A stretch of 64,000 bases of DNA, taken from Mycolicibacterium poriferae (lineage in GTDB: Bacteria > Actinomycetota > Actinomycetes > Mycobacteriales > Mycobacteriaceae). The notes below the pieces were generated by a model. The model was not told the DNA's origin. It saw only the letters and a program-made list of their open reading frames with translations, and searched no databases. This document shows, piece by piece, positions 17,173-28,159 of the stretch. The DNA is taken from contig NZ_AP022570.1 in assembly GCF_010728325.1 (NCBI RefSeq), positions 3,534,001 through 3,598,000 of the forward strand, given 5' to 3'. How positions within the stretch are numbered: the first letter of the stretch is position 1; every line of letters begins with the position of its first letter. A program made the translations under genes and the position numbers.

Positions 17173-18342
17173 AGCGCCAGCTCGTCCCGGCTTCAGCGCG
17201 GCGAGGCTGACGTCGCCGCCATAGTGGGCCAGCACGCGGGGATCCATCGTCCGGCGCCACAGCGGCGGGAACAACGCCAACACGACCATGCTGGCGTAGC
17301 CGGCGGGTAGCTGTGGCGCCTCGTCGGCGTGGCACAACGCCTGGTAGCGGCGCTGTGGGTTGGCGTGGTGGTCGGAGTGGCGCTGGAGGTGGAACAGGAA
17401 CACGTTGGAGATCACCGAGTTGCTGTTCCAGCTGTGCGCGGGTCGAACCTGCTCGTAGGCGCCGTCGCCCCGGCGGGCCCGGCGCAGGCCGTAATGCTCG
17501 AGGTAGTTGATGCTCTCCAGCAGGCACACACCGACGAAGGCCTGACCGAGCAGCCACGGCAGGATGTGGACGCCGAACACGGCCAACAGCACGGCATAGA
17601 GCGCCGCCGTCAGGGTCCAGGCGTTGAGGACGTCGTTCTTCAGCGACCAGGTCCGCGCGTGACGGCGGTGGAGCCGGCGCCGCTCCAGCGCCCATGCCGA
17701 GCGCAGACCGCCGAAGGAAGAACGGAAGAAAAACGCGTAGACACTCTCGCCCAACCGGGAGCTGGCGGGGTCCTGCGGAGTGGCGACACGGGCGTGGTGG
17801 CCCCGGTTGTGCTCGACGTAGAAGTGCCCGTACCCGGTCTGGGCCAGCGCGATCTTGCTGAGCCACCGCTCGGCCCCGGCCCGCTGATGTCCCAGTTCGT
17901 GCGCGGTGTTGATGGCCACCCCCGCGATGCCGCCGACCGTCAACATCAGACCGATCCCGTCCGCCACCCCCAGGCTCACCCCGCCACCGCCGCTCCACAA
18001 CCAGCAGGCCAGCACCAGGGACAGATACTGGGCGGGCAGATAGAGATAGGTGGCCCACCGGTAGAAGCGATCCTGCTCGAGCCACGCCAGGGCACTCTCC
18101 GGTGGGTTCTCGGCATCCTTGCCGACGAGGTAGTCCAGCAGCGGAATACCGACGAACATGAGCAGCGGACCCGACCACCAGAACACTCCGAGGCCGGTGA
18201 CCGCGACGGCTGCCCACGACATCGGCACCAGCGTCGGAACGACGAGGCCCAGCAACCAGACATAGCGCTTACGATCGCGCCAGTCCGGCACGACCACCGA
18301 TTGCTGACCGGTGGGCGACTCGAGGTCGTTGTGAGACCGCAT
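17152..18342 (-). CDS. AlkB-type alkane/fatty-acyl hydroxylase, integral membrane
   Basis: 396 residues with several transmembrane stretches and the di-iron histidine boxes HELGH (148-152), EHNRGHH (177-183), NYLEHYG (279-285) and RHSDHH (321-326). This set is diagnostic of alkane 1-monooxygenases, which hydroxylate the terminal carbon of medium-chain alkanes using rubredoxin. No rubredoxin gene is adjacent; the next gene downstream is on the opposite strand and overlaps by 21 bp. The ATG at 18342 has an AGGGGAA ribosome binding site. The longer frame to 18396 lacks support. Confidence 0.92.
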   Translation of the reverse strand: MRSHNDLESPTGQQSVVVPDWRDRKRYVWLLGLVVPTLVPMSWAAVAVTGLGVFWWSGPLLMFVGIPLLDYLVGKDAENPPESALAWLEQDRFYRWATYLYLPAQYLSLVLACWLWSGGGGVSLGVADGIGLMLTVGGIAGVAINTAHELGHQRAGAERWLSKIALAQTGYGHFYVEHNRGHHARVATPQDPASSRLGESVYAFFFRSSFGGLRSAWALERRRLHRRHARTWSLKNDVLNAWTLTAALYAVLLAVFGVHILPWLLGQAFVGVCLLESINYLEHYGLRRARRGDGAYEQVRPAHSWNSNSVISNVFLFHLQRHSDHHANPQRRYQALCHADEAPQLPAGYASMVVLALFPPLWRRTMDPRVLAHYGGDVSLAALKPGRAGALPGRRG

Positions 18343-18583
18343 CGTTGGCCCGATTCCCCTCCCTAGCCGAACGCTCACCCGATCTTCGCAGCTCATTGCG
18401 TCGATTGAGTAACGTGGTCATACCATTGCCATGCGGCGGGGGCAATATCTTCAGCGAAGCGACACCCGCAGGAGCGTATTTACCGGCCATCAAGACAGGT
18501 TGCTGAGCGCTCGCCAGACGCTTAGCCCTGCTGTCTACCCGCAATCACCTGACGCCGCCAGCGGGTGCGACGAAGCATACCGG

Positions 18584-20587
18584 TCAGGACGTCATGGCGG
18601 AGATCGCCGCGGCCAGCTCGGGCGTGTCCGACGTGGGAAGGTTCAGGTAGCTTCCGCCGGTCGTGTCGGCCACGGCTTCCCATGTCGCGCGATCGGAATC
18701 GTCGCCGAAGTCGATGACGTTCACCGCGACCGGTCGTGCCGGATCGAACGCCCCGCTGATGTACTGCTGCAGCCCCTGTCCGCCCAGTGTCTGGTCGGTG
18801 TGCGGCCCGGCCGTGATCACGAGCACCGAGTTCGGCTGTCCCTCACGGTAATCGGTGTAGGCGTCGGTATACGCCAGACGCAGCGTGGTGAACGACACCG
18901 CCCCGCCGTTGGATGCCGTCTGGGCACCCAGCGCGGCGGTCAGCGCCTCCGAACGCGGCTGCCCGTCCACCGGCTCGGACAGCGGGCCTGCGTTGACCTC
19001 CGATCGCCCTGCGACACCGTCGAACGTCCACAACCCGACCGAGGAGTCGGGCGGCAACGCCTGCAGACGTGCGGTGAGCGCGTCGACGACGTTGGTCAGC
19101 CGCGGCCGGCCGCCCTCGTCGGTGGGCATCGACTGGTCGAGCATGACCGTGACCGCCGGGCTCTGCGCCGGGCTGGCCAGCGTGTCGGCGATGCTGGCGC
19201 GCAATGCAGGGTCCCCGACATTCAGCGGGGCTCCGAGGGGACCGAAGTCGACCACGTCGCTGGCCGGCGGTTCGGCACCGTCGACGCGGAATCCGGCGGC
19301 CGCGAAGTCGGCGGACTGCTCGGGCTTGCGCAGGAATCGCGCGAACTCGCTGGCGCCGGCGACCTGTTCCTGGGCCAACCAGTCACCGTCGAGAAGGACG
19401 GTCGGGAAGTCCGCGATCGCGGTGGGACCCGGCGGCAACCAGGACGCCAGCGCCGAGCCCGCGTCGGGCATCTCCGCGGCGCGCTGGAACAGGCGTTGTT
19501 CGGTGGTGACGACGGCGTGCACCGGAGCGGTGGACGGGTCGGCGGCATTCAGCATGGCGTCGAACGCCGTGCCGGCCGCAGCGTCGGCCACGTCCGGTTC
19601 TGCGCCCATCAGCGTGCTGACCGCTCCCAATCCCGCGGTGGCGGGGGCGTCCGGCGGTGCCGCCGCGGTCGCAACCGCCTCGGCGGCCAGATACGACGCG
19701 TCGCTGTCCTGGTCGAGGGGCAGCACCAGGCGCAGCCCGCCCCAGCCCAACAGCCCGAGCTTGTCGAGGCCTGCGGGGTCGACCTGCAGCCCGGGCAGGG
19801 TGCCCCAGTTCTGCTCACCCAGCGCCTCCTGCAAGGCGGGAGGCACCGCCAACACCACCGGCGAGCTCACCAGCGGACGGCTGTCACTGATGGTCTCCGC
19901 ACCCGCGGCGGCCTCCAACCGGTCCGCCGACACCGAACTCGCCGGGATCCACAGCGCGGGTCGCCCACCCAGGTCGTCCGGCCACTCGCCGGTCAGTCCG
20001 TTCAACACCTGACCGGAGTCAGCGGGCTGCACGCTCACGTTCACGCAGCGGTCGCCGACGGGGGCGGCGGTTTCGTTGAAGCGCTGCGCTAATGTGCTGA
20101 CCGGATCGGCGATGGCGGGATCGGCGACGACCGCGACCGACACCTCGCCCTCCACGCAACGTGCGGCGGCCACATCCGACCGGCTCGACAGCGCGTCACC
20201 GAAGAAGCGCCACAGGATGACCGCGCCGACCACGACGACGACACTGACCAGCGCAACGATGACGCCGATGCTGACGCCGCGCCGGGCCGGGGTGACGGCG
20301 CGATGGCTTCCGGTCCACTCACCACCGTCCCAGTCGCCGGTGTGCTGGGGGCCCGAACGCGGTGGCGGGGGCAGCGGTGGCTCCTGCGCCGAGGACGACG
20401 CGGGATACCCGTACTCGTCGACGTCGCCACCCGGTTCGTCGTCGGAGTAACGCCGCGACTCGTCGTCGGCGGAACCGGGACCCGTGGCCGGATCGGCTCC
20501 GAAACCGAACCGCTCGGTCGGCGGCTCTTCGGGTTGGCGTCCCGACTCGTCCGGATCGTCCGGGTCGGGAAGGCTATGTCTGCCCAT
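18584..20587 (-). CDS. Membrane-anchored substrate-binding/vWA-domain protein (Rv1836c-like)
   Basis: 667 residues. The N-terminal cytosolic segment (about 1-100) is rich in Pro, Asp, Glu and Gly and starts MGRHSLPDP. One transmembrane helix follows (VSIGVIVALVSVVVVVG, about residues 105-125). Next is a periplasmic substrate-binding-like region, and the C-terminal half is a von Willebrand A-like domain (VTVMLDQSMPTD as a degenerate metal site, SVGLWTFDG, VLVITAG). From memory it matches Rv1836c, which also sits next to glcB in M. tuberculosis. Function is unknown. The ATG at 20587 is preferred over 20632 because MGRHS is a common mycobacterial N-terminus and a GGGAAG/GAGGTG site precedes it. 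Confidence 0.8.
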   Translation of the reverse strand: MGRHSLPDPDDPDESGRQPEEPPTERFGFGADPATGPGSADDESRRYSDDEPGGDVDEYGYPASSSAQEPPLPPPPRSGPQHTGDWDGGEWTGSHRAVTPARRGVSIGVIVALVSVVVVVGAVILWRFFGDALSSRSDVAAARCVEGEVSVAVVADPAIADPVSTLAQRFNETAAPVGDRCVNVSVQPADSGQVLNGLTGEWPDDLGGRPALWIPASSVSADRLEAAAGAETISDSRPLVSSPVVLAVPPALQEALGEQNWGTLPGLQVDPAGLDKLGLLGWGGLRLVLPLDQDSDASYLAAEAVATAAAPPDAPATAGLGAVSTLMGAEPDVADAAAGTAFDAMLNAADPSTAPVHAVVTTEQRLFQRAAEMPDAGSALASWLPPGPTAIADFPTVLLDGDWLAQEQVAGASEFARFLRKPEQSADFAAAGFRVDGAEPPASDVVDFGPLGAPLNVGDPALRASIADTLASPAQSPAVTVMLDQSMPTDEGGRPRLTNVVDALTARLQALPPDSSVGLWTFDGVAGRSEVNAGPLSEPVDGQPRSEALTAALGAQTASNGGAVSFTTLRLAYTDAYTDYREGQPNSVLVITAGPHTDQTLGGQGLQQYISGAFDPARPVAVNVIDFGDDSDRATWEAVADTTGGSYLNLPTSDTPELAAAISAMTS

Positions 20588-20685
20588 GTCTTCCCACACC
20601 TCGTCCCACGCCTCGACGTGCGAGGCCACCATGCCGCGAACGGTCCATCGGGGTCACTGCGATCATCAGAGCTGGAACGCCTGCG

Positions 20686-22887
20686 TCAGCCAACGTTGTT
20701 TGCTGCCTTGAACTCTCGGCGACGGCGATGCAGGATCGGCTCGGTGTAGCCATTGGGCTGCTCACCCCCGGCCAGGATGAGCTCCTGTGCCGCCTGGAGA
20801 GCGATGTTGTTCTCGGGGTCGGAGGCCATCGGCCGGAATTCCGGATCCTTGGCGTTCTGCTCGTCGACCACCGCGGCCATCCGGCGCAGACTCGCCTTGA
20901 CGTCGTCCTCGGTGATCACACCGTGGCGCAGCCAGTTGGCGAGAAGCTGGCTGGAGATCCGCAGGGTCGCGCGGTCCTCCATCAATGCGACGTCGTGGAT
21001 GTCGGGGACCTTGGAGCAGCCGACGCCGGCGTCGATCCAACGAACCACGTACCCGAGGATCGACTGACAGTTGTTGTCGACCTCCTCGCGGATCTCCTCG
21101 GGGGCCCAGGCGAGCTCCTTGGCCAACGGAATCGTCAGCAGCTCATCCACCGAGGAGCGCTTCTCCCCGGCCAGTTCCCGATGCACCGCGTAGACGTCGA
21201 CCTCGTGGTAATGCATGGCGTGCAGGGTCGCCGCAGTCGGCGAGGGCACCCACGCGGTGGTCGCGCCGGCTTTGGGCTGACCGATCTTCTGCTCGACCAT
21301 GTCGGCCATCAACTCGGTCATCGCCCACATGCCCTTGCCGATCTGGGCTCGCCCGGAGAATCCGGTTGCCAGACCGATGTCGACGTTCTGGTTCTCGTAG
21401 GCCTTGATCCAGTCGGTGGACTTCATCGCGCCCTTGCGGATCATCGGCCCGGCGTCCATCGAGGTGTGGATCTCGTCGCCGGTGCGGTCCAGGAAACCGG
21501 TGTTGATGAACACCACCCGGTCAGCGGCGGCTTTGATGCAGGCCTTGAGGTTGACCGTGGTACGGCGTTCCTCGTCCATGATCCCGACCTTGAGGGTGTT
21601 CTGCGGCAGGCCGAGCACGTCCTCGACGCGGCTGAACAGCTCGCAGGTGAACGCGACCTCGTCGGGTCCGTGCATCTTGGGCTTGACGATGTAGATGGAG
21701 CCGGTGCGGCTGTTGACCAGCGGGCCGTTGGCTCCGTCGTTGTCGGCGCCACTGCGCAGCCCGTGGATGGCGATCAAGCTGGTGAACAGCGCGTCCTGAA
21801 TGCCTTCGGGCACCTCGTGGCCCTCGGAGTCGGTGATCGCGTCGTTGGTCATCAGGTGCCCGACGTTGCGCACGAACATCAGGCTGCGGCCGGGCAGCGT
21901 CACCTCGCCACCGTCAGCCCCGGTGTAGGTGCGGTCCTCGTTGAGCACCCGGGTGAACGTCTTGTCACCCTTGCTGACGTCTTCGCTGAGGTCGCCGCGG
22001 TTGAGGCCGAGCCAGTTGCGGTATCCGACGACCTTGTCGTCGGCGTCGACGGCGGCGACGGAATCCTCGAAGTCCATGATGGTGGTGATCGCGGACTCCA
22101 GCACGACGTCCTTGATGCCGGCCTTGTCCGTGGAACCGATGGGGGACTCGGGGTCGATGAGGATCTCGACGTGCAGGCCGTTGTTGACCAGCAGCACGGC
22201 GGTGGGCAATTCGGCGTCGCCGAGGTAGCCGACGAACTGCTCAGGTGCCTGCAGGCCGACGGAACCGCCGTCGTCGAGGGTGGCGGCAACCGCGCCGTCG
22301 GACACCGTGACGCCTTTGATGTCCGACCACGAGCCGGACGCCAGCGGGACCGCGCCGTCGAGGAAGCGGCGCGCGTAGGCGATCACCTTGTCCCCCCGCA
22401 CCGGGTTGTAGCTGGTGCCGGGCTCCGCGCCGTCCTCCTCGGAGATCACGTCGGTGCCATAGAGCGCGTCGTACAGCGACCCCCACCGGGCATTCGCGGC
22501 GTTGAGGGCGAAGCGCGCGTTGAGGATGGGAACGACCAGCTGCGGACCGGCAGTCGTGGTGATCTCGTCGTCGACGCCGGCGGTGGTGATGGTGAAGTCG
22601 TCCGGTTCGGGCTCCAGGTAGCCGATGTCGACGAGGAACTGCTTGTACTCGTCGGCGGAGAACCCGCCGATGACCCGGGCGCGGTGCCATTTGTCGATCT
22701 GCGCCTGCAGATCGTCGCGGCGGGCCAGCAGTTCCTGGTTCTTCGGCGTCAGGTCGGCCACGACCTTGTCCACACCGGACCAGAAGGTGTCCGGATCGAT
22801 GTCGGTGCCCGGCAGCGCCTCATTGTTGACGAAGTCGTACAGCACCGGGGCGACACGCAGGTTACCCACCGTCACGCGCTCGGTCAT
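20686..22887 (-). CDS. glcB: Malate synthase G
   Basis: 733 residues, the full length of the G isoform. It condenses glyoxylate with acetyl-CoA to malate in the glyoxylate shunt, needed for growth on fatty acids and acetate. Recognisable regions are the catalytic core around [12 protein letters not shown] and [13 protein letters not shown], the [21 protein letters not shown] segment, and the C-terminal [13 protein letters not shown]. The ATG at 22887 has a GGAGG ribosome binding site 4-5 nt upstream. Its position between the Rv1836c-like gene and the CBS proteins matches M. tuberculosis gene order. Confidence 0.98.
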   Translation of the reverse strand: MTERVTVGNLRVAPVLYDFVNNEALPGTDIDPDTFWSGVDKVVADLTPKNQELLARRDDLQAQIDKWHRARVIGGFSADEYKQFLVDIGYLEPEPDDFTITTAGVDDEITTTAGPQLVVPILNARFALNAANARWGSLYDALYGTDVISEEDGAEPGTSYNPVRGDKVIAYARRFLDGAVPLASGSWSDIKGVTVSDGAVAATLDDGGSVGLQAPEQFVGYLGDAELPTAVLLVNNGLHVEILIDPESPIGSTDKAGIKDVVLESAITTIMDFEDSVAAVDADDKVVGYRNWLGLNRGDLSEDVSKGDKTFTRVLNEDRTYTGADGGEVTLPGRSLMFVRNVGHLMTNDAITDSEGHEVPEGIQDALFTSLIAIHGLRSGADNDGANGPLVNSRTGSIYIVKPKMHGPDEVAFTCELFSRVEDVLGLPQNTLKVGIMDEERRTTVNLKACIKAAADRVVFINTGFLDRTGDEIHTSMDAGPMIRKGAMKSTDWIKAYENQNVDIGLATGFSGRAQIGKGMWAMTELMADMVEQKIGQPKAGATTAWVPSPTAATLHAMHYHEVDVYAVHRELAGEKRSSVDELLTIPLAKELAWAPEEIREEVDNNCQSILGYVVRWIDAGVGCSKVPDIHDVALMEDRATLRISSQLLANWLRHGVITEDDVKASLRRMAAVVDEQNAKDPEFRPMASDPENNIALQAAQELILAGGEQPNGYTEPILHRRRREFKAANNVG

Positions 22888-22970
22888 GATTCCTCCCTAG
22901 CCTGCACGCGCGCCTGGGGCGCCATGCCGTCTGCAGTGTCGTCGAACCAGCTTACCCACCGGTAACAGGC

Positions 22971-23933
22971 CTATTCGCCGGTGGCGGTGTCCAGGAGTTC
23001 GGTGCACCGGTCCAGCAGCGCGGCCCGTAACGGTCCGGCCCGCTCGGTCAGCTCGAGCTGTCCTCGCGCGTACTCGCGCCGACCACCGGAGGTCTCGACG
23101 GCGATCGGCGCGAATCCGTAGCCCCGAAGATCGTAGGGGCTGGCTCTCATGTCCAGCACGCGGGCGTCGACGGCGAGGTTCAGGCACGCCAGGACGAGCT
23201 CGGATTCGACGAGGGGACCCAGTTTGAACGCCCATTTGTAGAGGTCCATCCCCGCGTGGACGCACCCGGGCTGTTCGGCGTCGACCTGCCCGGAGCGGGT
23301 CAGGTGCGACGCGTTGCGGCGCGCGGCGGGTTCGGTGAAGAAGCGGTAGGCGTCGAAGTGCGTGCACCGCAATGGCATCGATTCGACCACCGCGTCGGTT
23401 CCGTCAGCACCCAGCCGCAGCGGCACGCTCTGGTGGCGCGGGGTGGGCGACCGGTACACCATGGCCCATTCGTGCAATCCGAAGCAGTTGAACCGCGGAG
23501 GTCGCGCCGCGGTCGCGGCCAGCAGGTCGGCGATGAATCTCACAGTGTCCGCGCGCCCGTGAAGATATTCACGACTGACCGTGACCCCATCGTTTGTCTG
23601 GGTGTAGCCGGTGCGCGACAGGTAGCGCTGGGCGTCGGGCCCGGCGAGCGCCACGCCGAAGCCGGGGTGCCACACCCGCAGTTGGCGCGGACGCAGGCTG
23701 TAGTAGGTGAACAGGAAGTCGTAGACCGGATGGGCGACGCCGGCCCGCCGCCGCACGAGGTGGGGTTGCAGAAAGGCGTCGATGCGGGTGAGGTGGGCGC
23801 GCTCGCGCTCGAGCCAGTCGCCCGCGGCGAGCCGCGAATCAGACACCGCGGCGAGCCGCGTATCGGGCACCGCGGCGAGCCGCGTATCGGGCACCGCGGC
23901 GAGCCGCGAATCAAACACGGTGGGTGCCGTCAC
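22971..23933 (-). CDS. Conserved actinobacterial protein of unknown function with N-terminal repeats
   Basis: 320 residues. Residues about 7-38 are four tandem 8-residue repeats ([32 protein letters not shown]). The rest is a compact conserved protein with WLERERAHLTRIDAFLQPHLVRR, HPVYDFLFTYYSLRP, FNCFGLHEWAMVYR and CTHFDAYRFF. Related proteins are sometimes labelled 3-methyladenine DNA glycosylase in automated annotation; no glycosylase motif is visible, so no function is assigned. The start at 23933 lies inside the 3' end of the upstream CBS gene (23-bp overlap), implying translational coupling. An in-frame start after the repeats cannot be excluded. Confidence 0.75.
   Translation of the reverse strand: MTAPTVFDSRLAAVPDTRLAAVPDTRLAAVSDSRLAAGDWLERERAHLTRIDAFLQPHLVRRRAGVAHPVYDFLFTYYSLRPRQLRVWHPGFGVALAGPDAQRYLSRTGYTQTNDGVTVSREYLHGRADTVRFIADLLAATAARPPRFNCFGLHEWAMVYRSPTPRHQSVPLRLGADGTDAVVESMPLRCTHFDAYRFFTEPAARRNASHLTRSGQVDAEQPGCVHAGMDLYKWAFKLGPLVESELVLACLNLAVDARVLDMRASPYDLRGYGFAPIAVETSGGRREYARGQLELTERAGPLRAALLDRCTELLDTATGE
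23824..23919 (-). repeat. Four tandem 24-bp repeats within a coding region
   Basis: Units start at 23824, 23848, 23872 and 23896. The second and third are identical; the outer two differ at a few bases. The period is a multiple of three, so each unit adds eight residues to the 320-residue protein without shifting frame. The last unit also overlaps the stop region of the upstream gene. Confidence 0.95.
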
Positions 23934-24972
23934 GCACCGTGCCCACCAGGTCCTCGACGAGGTCTTCGAGCGCGACCACCGCGGTGACGGCGCCCTCGGC
24001 GTCAGTGACGAGTGCCAGGTGAGCGTTGTTGCGGCGCAGCCGGGTCAGCCCGTCGGGCAGCGGCAACGACGCAGGCACGCGGGGTAGCGGGCGGATCATG
24101 TCGGAACTGAGCACGGTGTGCCCGTTGCGGGCATCGTCGACGTGCGGCAGCACATCCTTGATGTGCAGGTAGCCGACGAAGGCGCCGTCGGGGTCGGCGA
24201 CGGGGAAGCGGGAGTAGCCCGTCTCGACCAGTGCCTGTTCGATGGCTCCCACCGTGGGTCCCGCACCGACGTGGGCGACGGGGACCGCGCGGATCTGGGC
24301 CAGGGGCAGCGCGACGTCGTTGACCACGCGGTTGCGGATCTGCAGCGCCCGGGTGAGCCTGCTGTGTTCCTCGGGGTCCAACAGCCCCTCGGACAGCGAC
24401 TCCGCGATCATCTCCGACAGTTCGACGGTGGACACGGTCACGTCGAGTTCGTCTTTGGGTTCCACCCCGAACGCTCGCAGCGTGGTGTTGGCACACCAGT
24501 TGTAGAACGCGATGAACGGGCGCGCGAGACGGATGTAGACCAGGTAGATCGGGATGAGCAGCATCGCGGTGGACTCGGGACCGGCGATGGCGATGTTCTT
24601 GGGCACCATCTCGCCGAGCAGCACGTGCAGTGTCACCACGATCGACAGCGCCACGATGAACGACACCGTGTGCAGCAGCGCGTCGGGGATGCCCAGCAGC
24701 CCGAACGGCTCTTCGAGCAGATGCGCGACGGCGGGCTCGGCCACCCGACCCAGCAGAATCGAGCAGATCGTGATGCCCAGCTGGGCTCCGGCCAGCATCA
24801 GCGACAGATTCTCGCCGGCCCGTATGACCGTGACGGCGCTCTTCTTACCCTGTTCGGCCAGCGCCTCGAGCCGGTCGCGCCGCGCGGAGATCAACGCGAA
24901 CTCCGAACCGACGAAGAACGCGTTGGCCGCGAGCAGCACGAAGGTGAGCAGGACGCCGAAGATGTCACCCAT
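23911..24972 (-). CDS. CNNM/HlyC-type membrane protein with CBS domains (Rv1841c-like)
   Basis: 353 residues. The N-terminal DUF21/CNNM transmembrane domain (about 1-170) has the [14 protein letters not shown] start and [13 protein letters not shown] paired CBS region follows (about 195-345). The family is linked to divalent cation (Mg2+/Co2+) transport; older annotations call it haemolysin-like. It lacks the C-terminal CorC/HlyC domain present in its upstream partner. The ATG at 24972 overlaps the upstream stop as ATGGGTGA, a coupling arrangement; the upstream GTG at 24984 is the alternative. Confidence 0.9.
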   Translation of the reverse strand: MGDIFGVLLTFVLLAANAFFVGSEFALISARRDRLEALAEQGKKSAVTVIRAGENLSLMLAGAQLGITICSILLGRVAEPAVAHLLEEPFGLLGIPDALLHTVSFIVALSIVVTLHVLLGEMVPKNIAIAGPESTAMLLIPIYLVYIRLARPFIAFYNWCANTTLRAFGVEPKDELDVTVSTVELSEMIAESLSEGLLDPEEHSRLTRALQIRNRVVNDVALPLAQIRAVPVAHVGAGPTVGAIEQALVETGYSRFPVADPDGAFVGYLHIKDVLPHVDDARNGHTVLSSDMIRPLPRVPASLPLPDGLTRLRRNNAHLALVTDAEGAVTAVVALEDLVEDLVGTVRDGTHRV

Positions 24973-26323
24973 CCTGGTGCTCACCTCCCCGGCCGAGTTC
25001 GGTCAGCCGCAGCGTGTCGATGCGACGGCCGTCCATCGTGACCACGGTGGCCCGCCAGCGGATCGGGTCTTCGACCATTCCGTCCGGGTCGAAGGCGGTC
25101 AGCTCCACCGATTCACCTTCCTCGGGGATGTGTCCGAGTTTCTCCAGGACCAGACCGCCGATGGTCTCGTAGTCGCCCTCGGGCGCGCGGAAGGCGGTGC
25201 CCTCGGCGACTTCGTCGATGCGCAGCAGCCCGGAGACGTGCCAGTCCCGGCCGGCCTGCACCACGTCGGGTGGTTCGACGTCGTGTTCGTCGCGGACGTC
25301 GCCGACGATCTCCTCGATGAGGTCCTCGACGGTCACCATGCCCGCGGTGCCGCCGTACTCGTCGACGACCAGGGCGGTCTGCAGGCCGTTCGCGCGCACC
25401 TCCGACATCACCGCGTCACCGTCGAGGGTGGAGGGCACCTTGGTCACCGGCTGGGCCAGATCGGACAGCCGGGTCGCCGAGCGCTGGGCGTGCGGGACGG
25501 CGAAGACCTGTTTGACGTGCACCATGCCGATGGTCTCGTCGAGGTCACCGCGGATGACGGGGAAGCGGGAATGCCCCGTACGAACGGCCGCCTCGCTGAG
25601 GTCGGCCACGGTGTCGTCGGCTTCCAGCGATTCGATCATCGAGCGGGGCGTCATCAGTTCTTCGGCGGTGCGGACACCGAACTGCAGCGAGCGGTCCACC
25701 AGCACGGCGGTGACGGGATCCAATGAGCCGCTGCGCGCGGAGGTGCGCACCAACGACACCAGCTCCTGCGGGGAGCGGGCCGAGCGCAACTCTTCGGCGG
25801 GCTCGATACCCATCCGGCGCAGGATCCAGTTCGCGGTGCCGTTGGTCAGCCGGATCAGGGGGGTGAACACCAACGAGAACAGCAGCTGCGGCCCGGCTGA
25901 CCAGCGCGCCGTCGGCACCGGGCGGGCCACGGCGAGGTTCTTCGGAACCAGTTCGCCGAACACCATCGACAGCGAGGTGGCGATCAGGATCGCCAGCGCG
26001 AGGGCGACGCCACTGACGAGTTGTTCGGGCAGGCCGAGTGCGGTCAGTCCAGGTGCGATGAGCCGGGCGACGACGGGTTCGGCCAGGAAACCGGTGGCCA
26101 GCGTGGTAATGGAGATGCCGACCTGGGCGCCGGAGAGTTGGGTGGACAGTGTCCGGTGAGCGCGCTGCACCATCTGGTCGCGCCGGTCACCGCTGCGGAC
26201 GTTGGCTTCGACGGTGCTGCGTTCCAGCGCGGTGAGGGAGAATTCGGCGGCGACGAACACCGCGGTCCCTGCGGTGAGCAGTACGAATGCCACCAGCGAC
26301 AGCACCGTCATGGCGGCGTTCAT
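24965..26323 (-). CDS. CNNM/HlyC-type membrane protein with CBS and CorC domains (Rv1842c-like)
   Basis: 452 residues. Three or four membrane segments form the DUF21 domain (about 1-180, with [15 protein letters not shown] and [14 protein letters not shown]). Two CBS motifs follow (about 215-335, with [22 protein letters not shown]). A C-terminal CorC/HlyC domain occupies about 350-440 ([26 protein letters not shown]). It is a candidate cation exporter or regulator. It is coupled to its paralogue downstream; the pair and their order match, from memory, Rv1842c-Rv1841c. Confidence 0.92.
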   Translation of the reverse strand: MNAAMTVLSLVAFVLLTAGTAVFVAAEFSLTALERSTVEANVRSGDRRDQMVQRAHRTLSTQLSGAQVGISITTLATGFLAEPVVARLIAPGLTALGLPEQLVSGVALALAILIATSLSMVFGELVPKNLAVARPVPTARWSAGPQLLFSLVFTPLIRLTNGTANWILRRMGIEPAEELRSARSPQELVSLVRTSARSGSLDPVTAVLVDRSLQFGVRTAEELMTPRSMIESLEADDTVADLSEAAVRTGHSRFPVIRGDLDETIGMVHVKQVFAVPHAQRSATRLSDLAQPVTKVPSTLDGDAVMSEVRANGLQTALVVDEYGGTAGMVTVEDLIEEIVGDVRDEHDVEPPDVVQAGRDWHVSGLLRIDEVAEGTAFRAPEGDYETIGGLVLEKLGHIPEEGESVELTAFDPDGMVEDPIRWRATVVTMDGRRIDTLRLTELGRGGEHQDG

Positions 26324-26610
26324 CGAATCGCCCCCGCGACGTCACCGGGAAAGCCGGGCCTGGCGCCCGGCTGACTAGAGGAGGGTTCGGCCTCGGCGGG
26401 TTCGTGATCGGCCGGTTCGGCGATCACAACCGGCTCGGACGGGCCGCCGTCCAGTGCCTGCGGCACCTGATCCCTTTCTTCGAATGACGCAACGCTTCGT
26501 GTCGGCTCGCGCGCAGATCTCGAGCAGCCGTCCGAAGTCCTCCACATGCTAGCCGAATACGGCCGGCCCCAAACACCAGCACAACGCGGCGCCGGGTCAG
26601 GGCTGCCGGC

Positions 26611-28098
<1,488 letters not shown>

Positions 28099-28159
28099 CT
28101 ACGCGAGCTCACGACGATCTCGCCGCAGACTCAGCGCGGACAGACGCGCCGCAGGCCCG

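Noticed and set aside
24118..25041. 307-codon frame opposite the CNNM genes
   Set aside because: It is antisense to two well-supported membrane-protein genes and has Gln/Arg/Gly-rich shadow composition.
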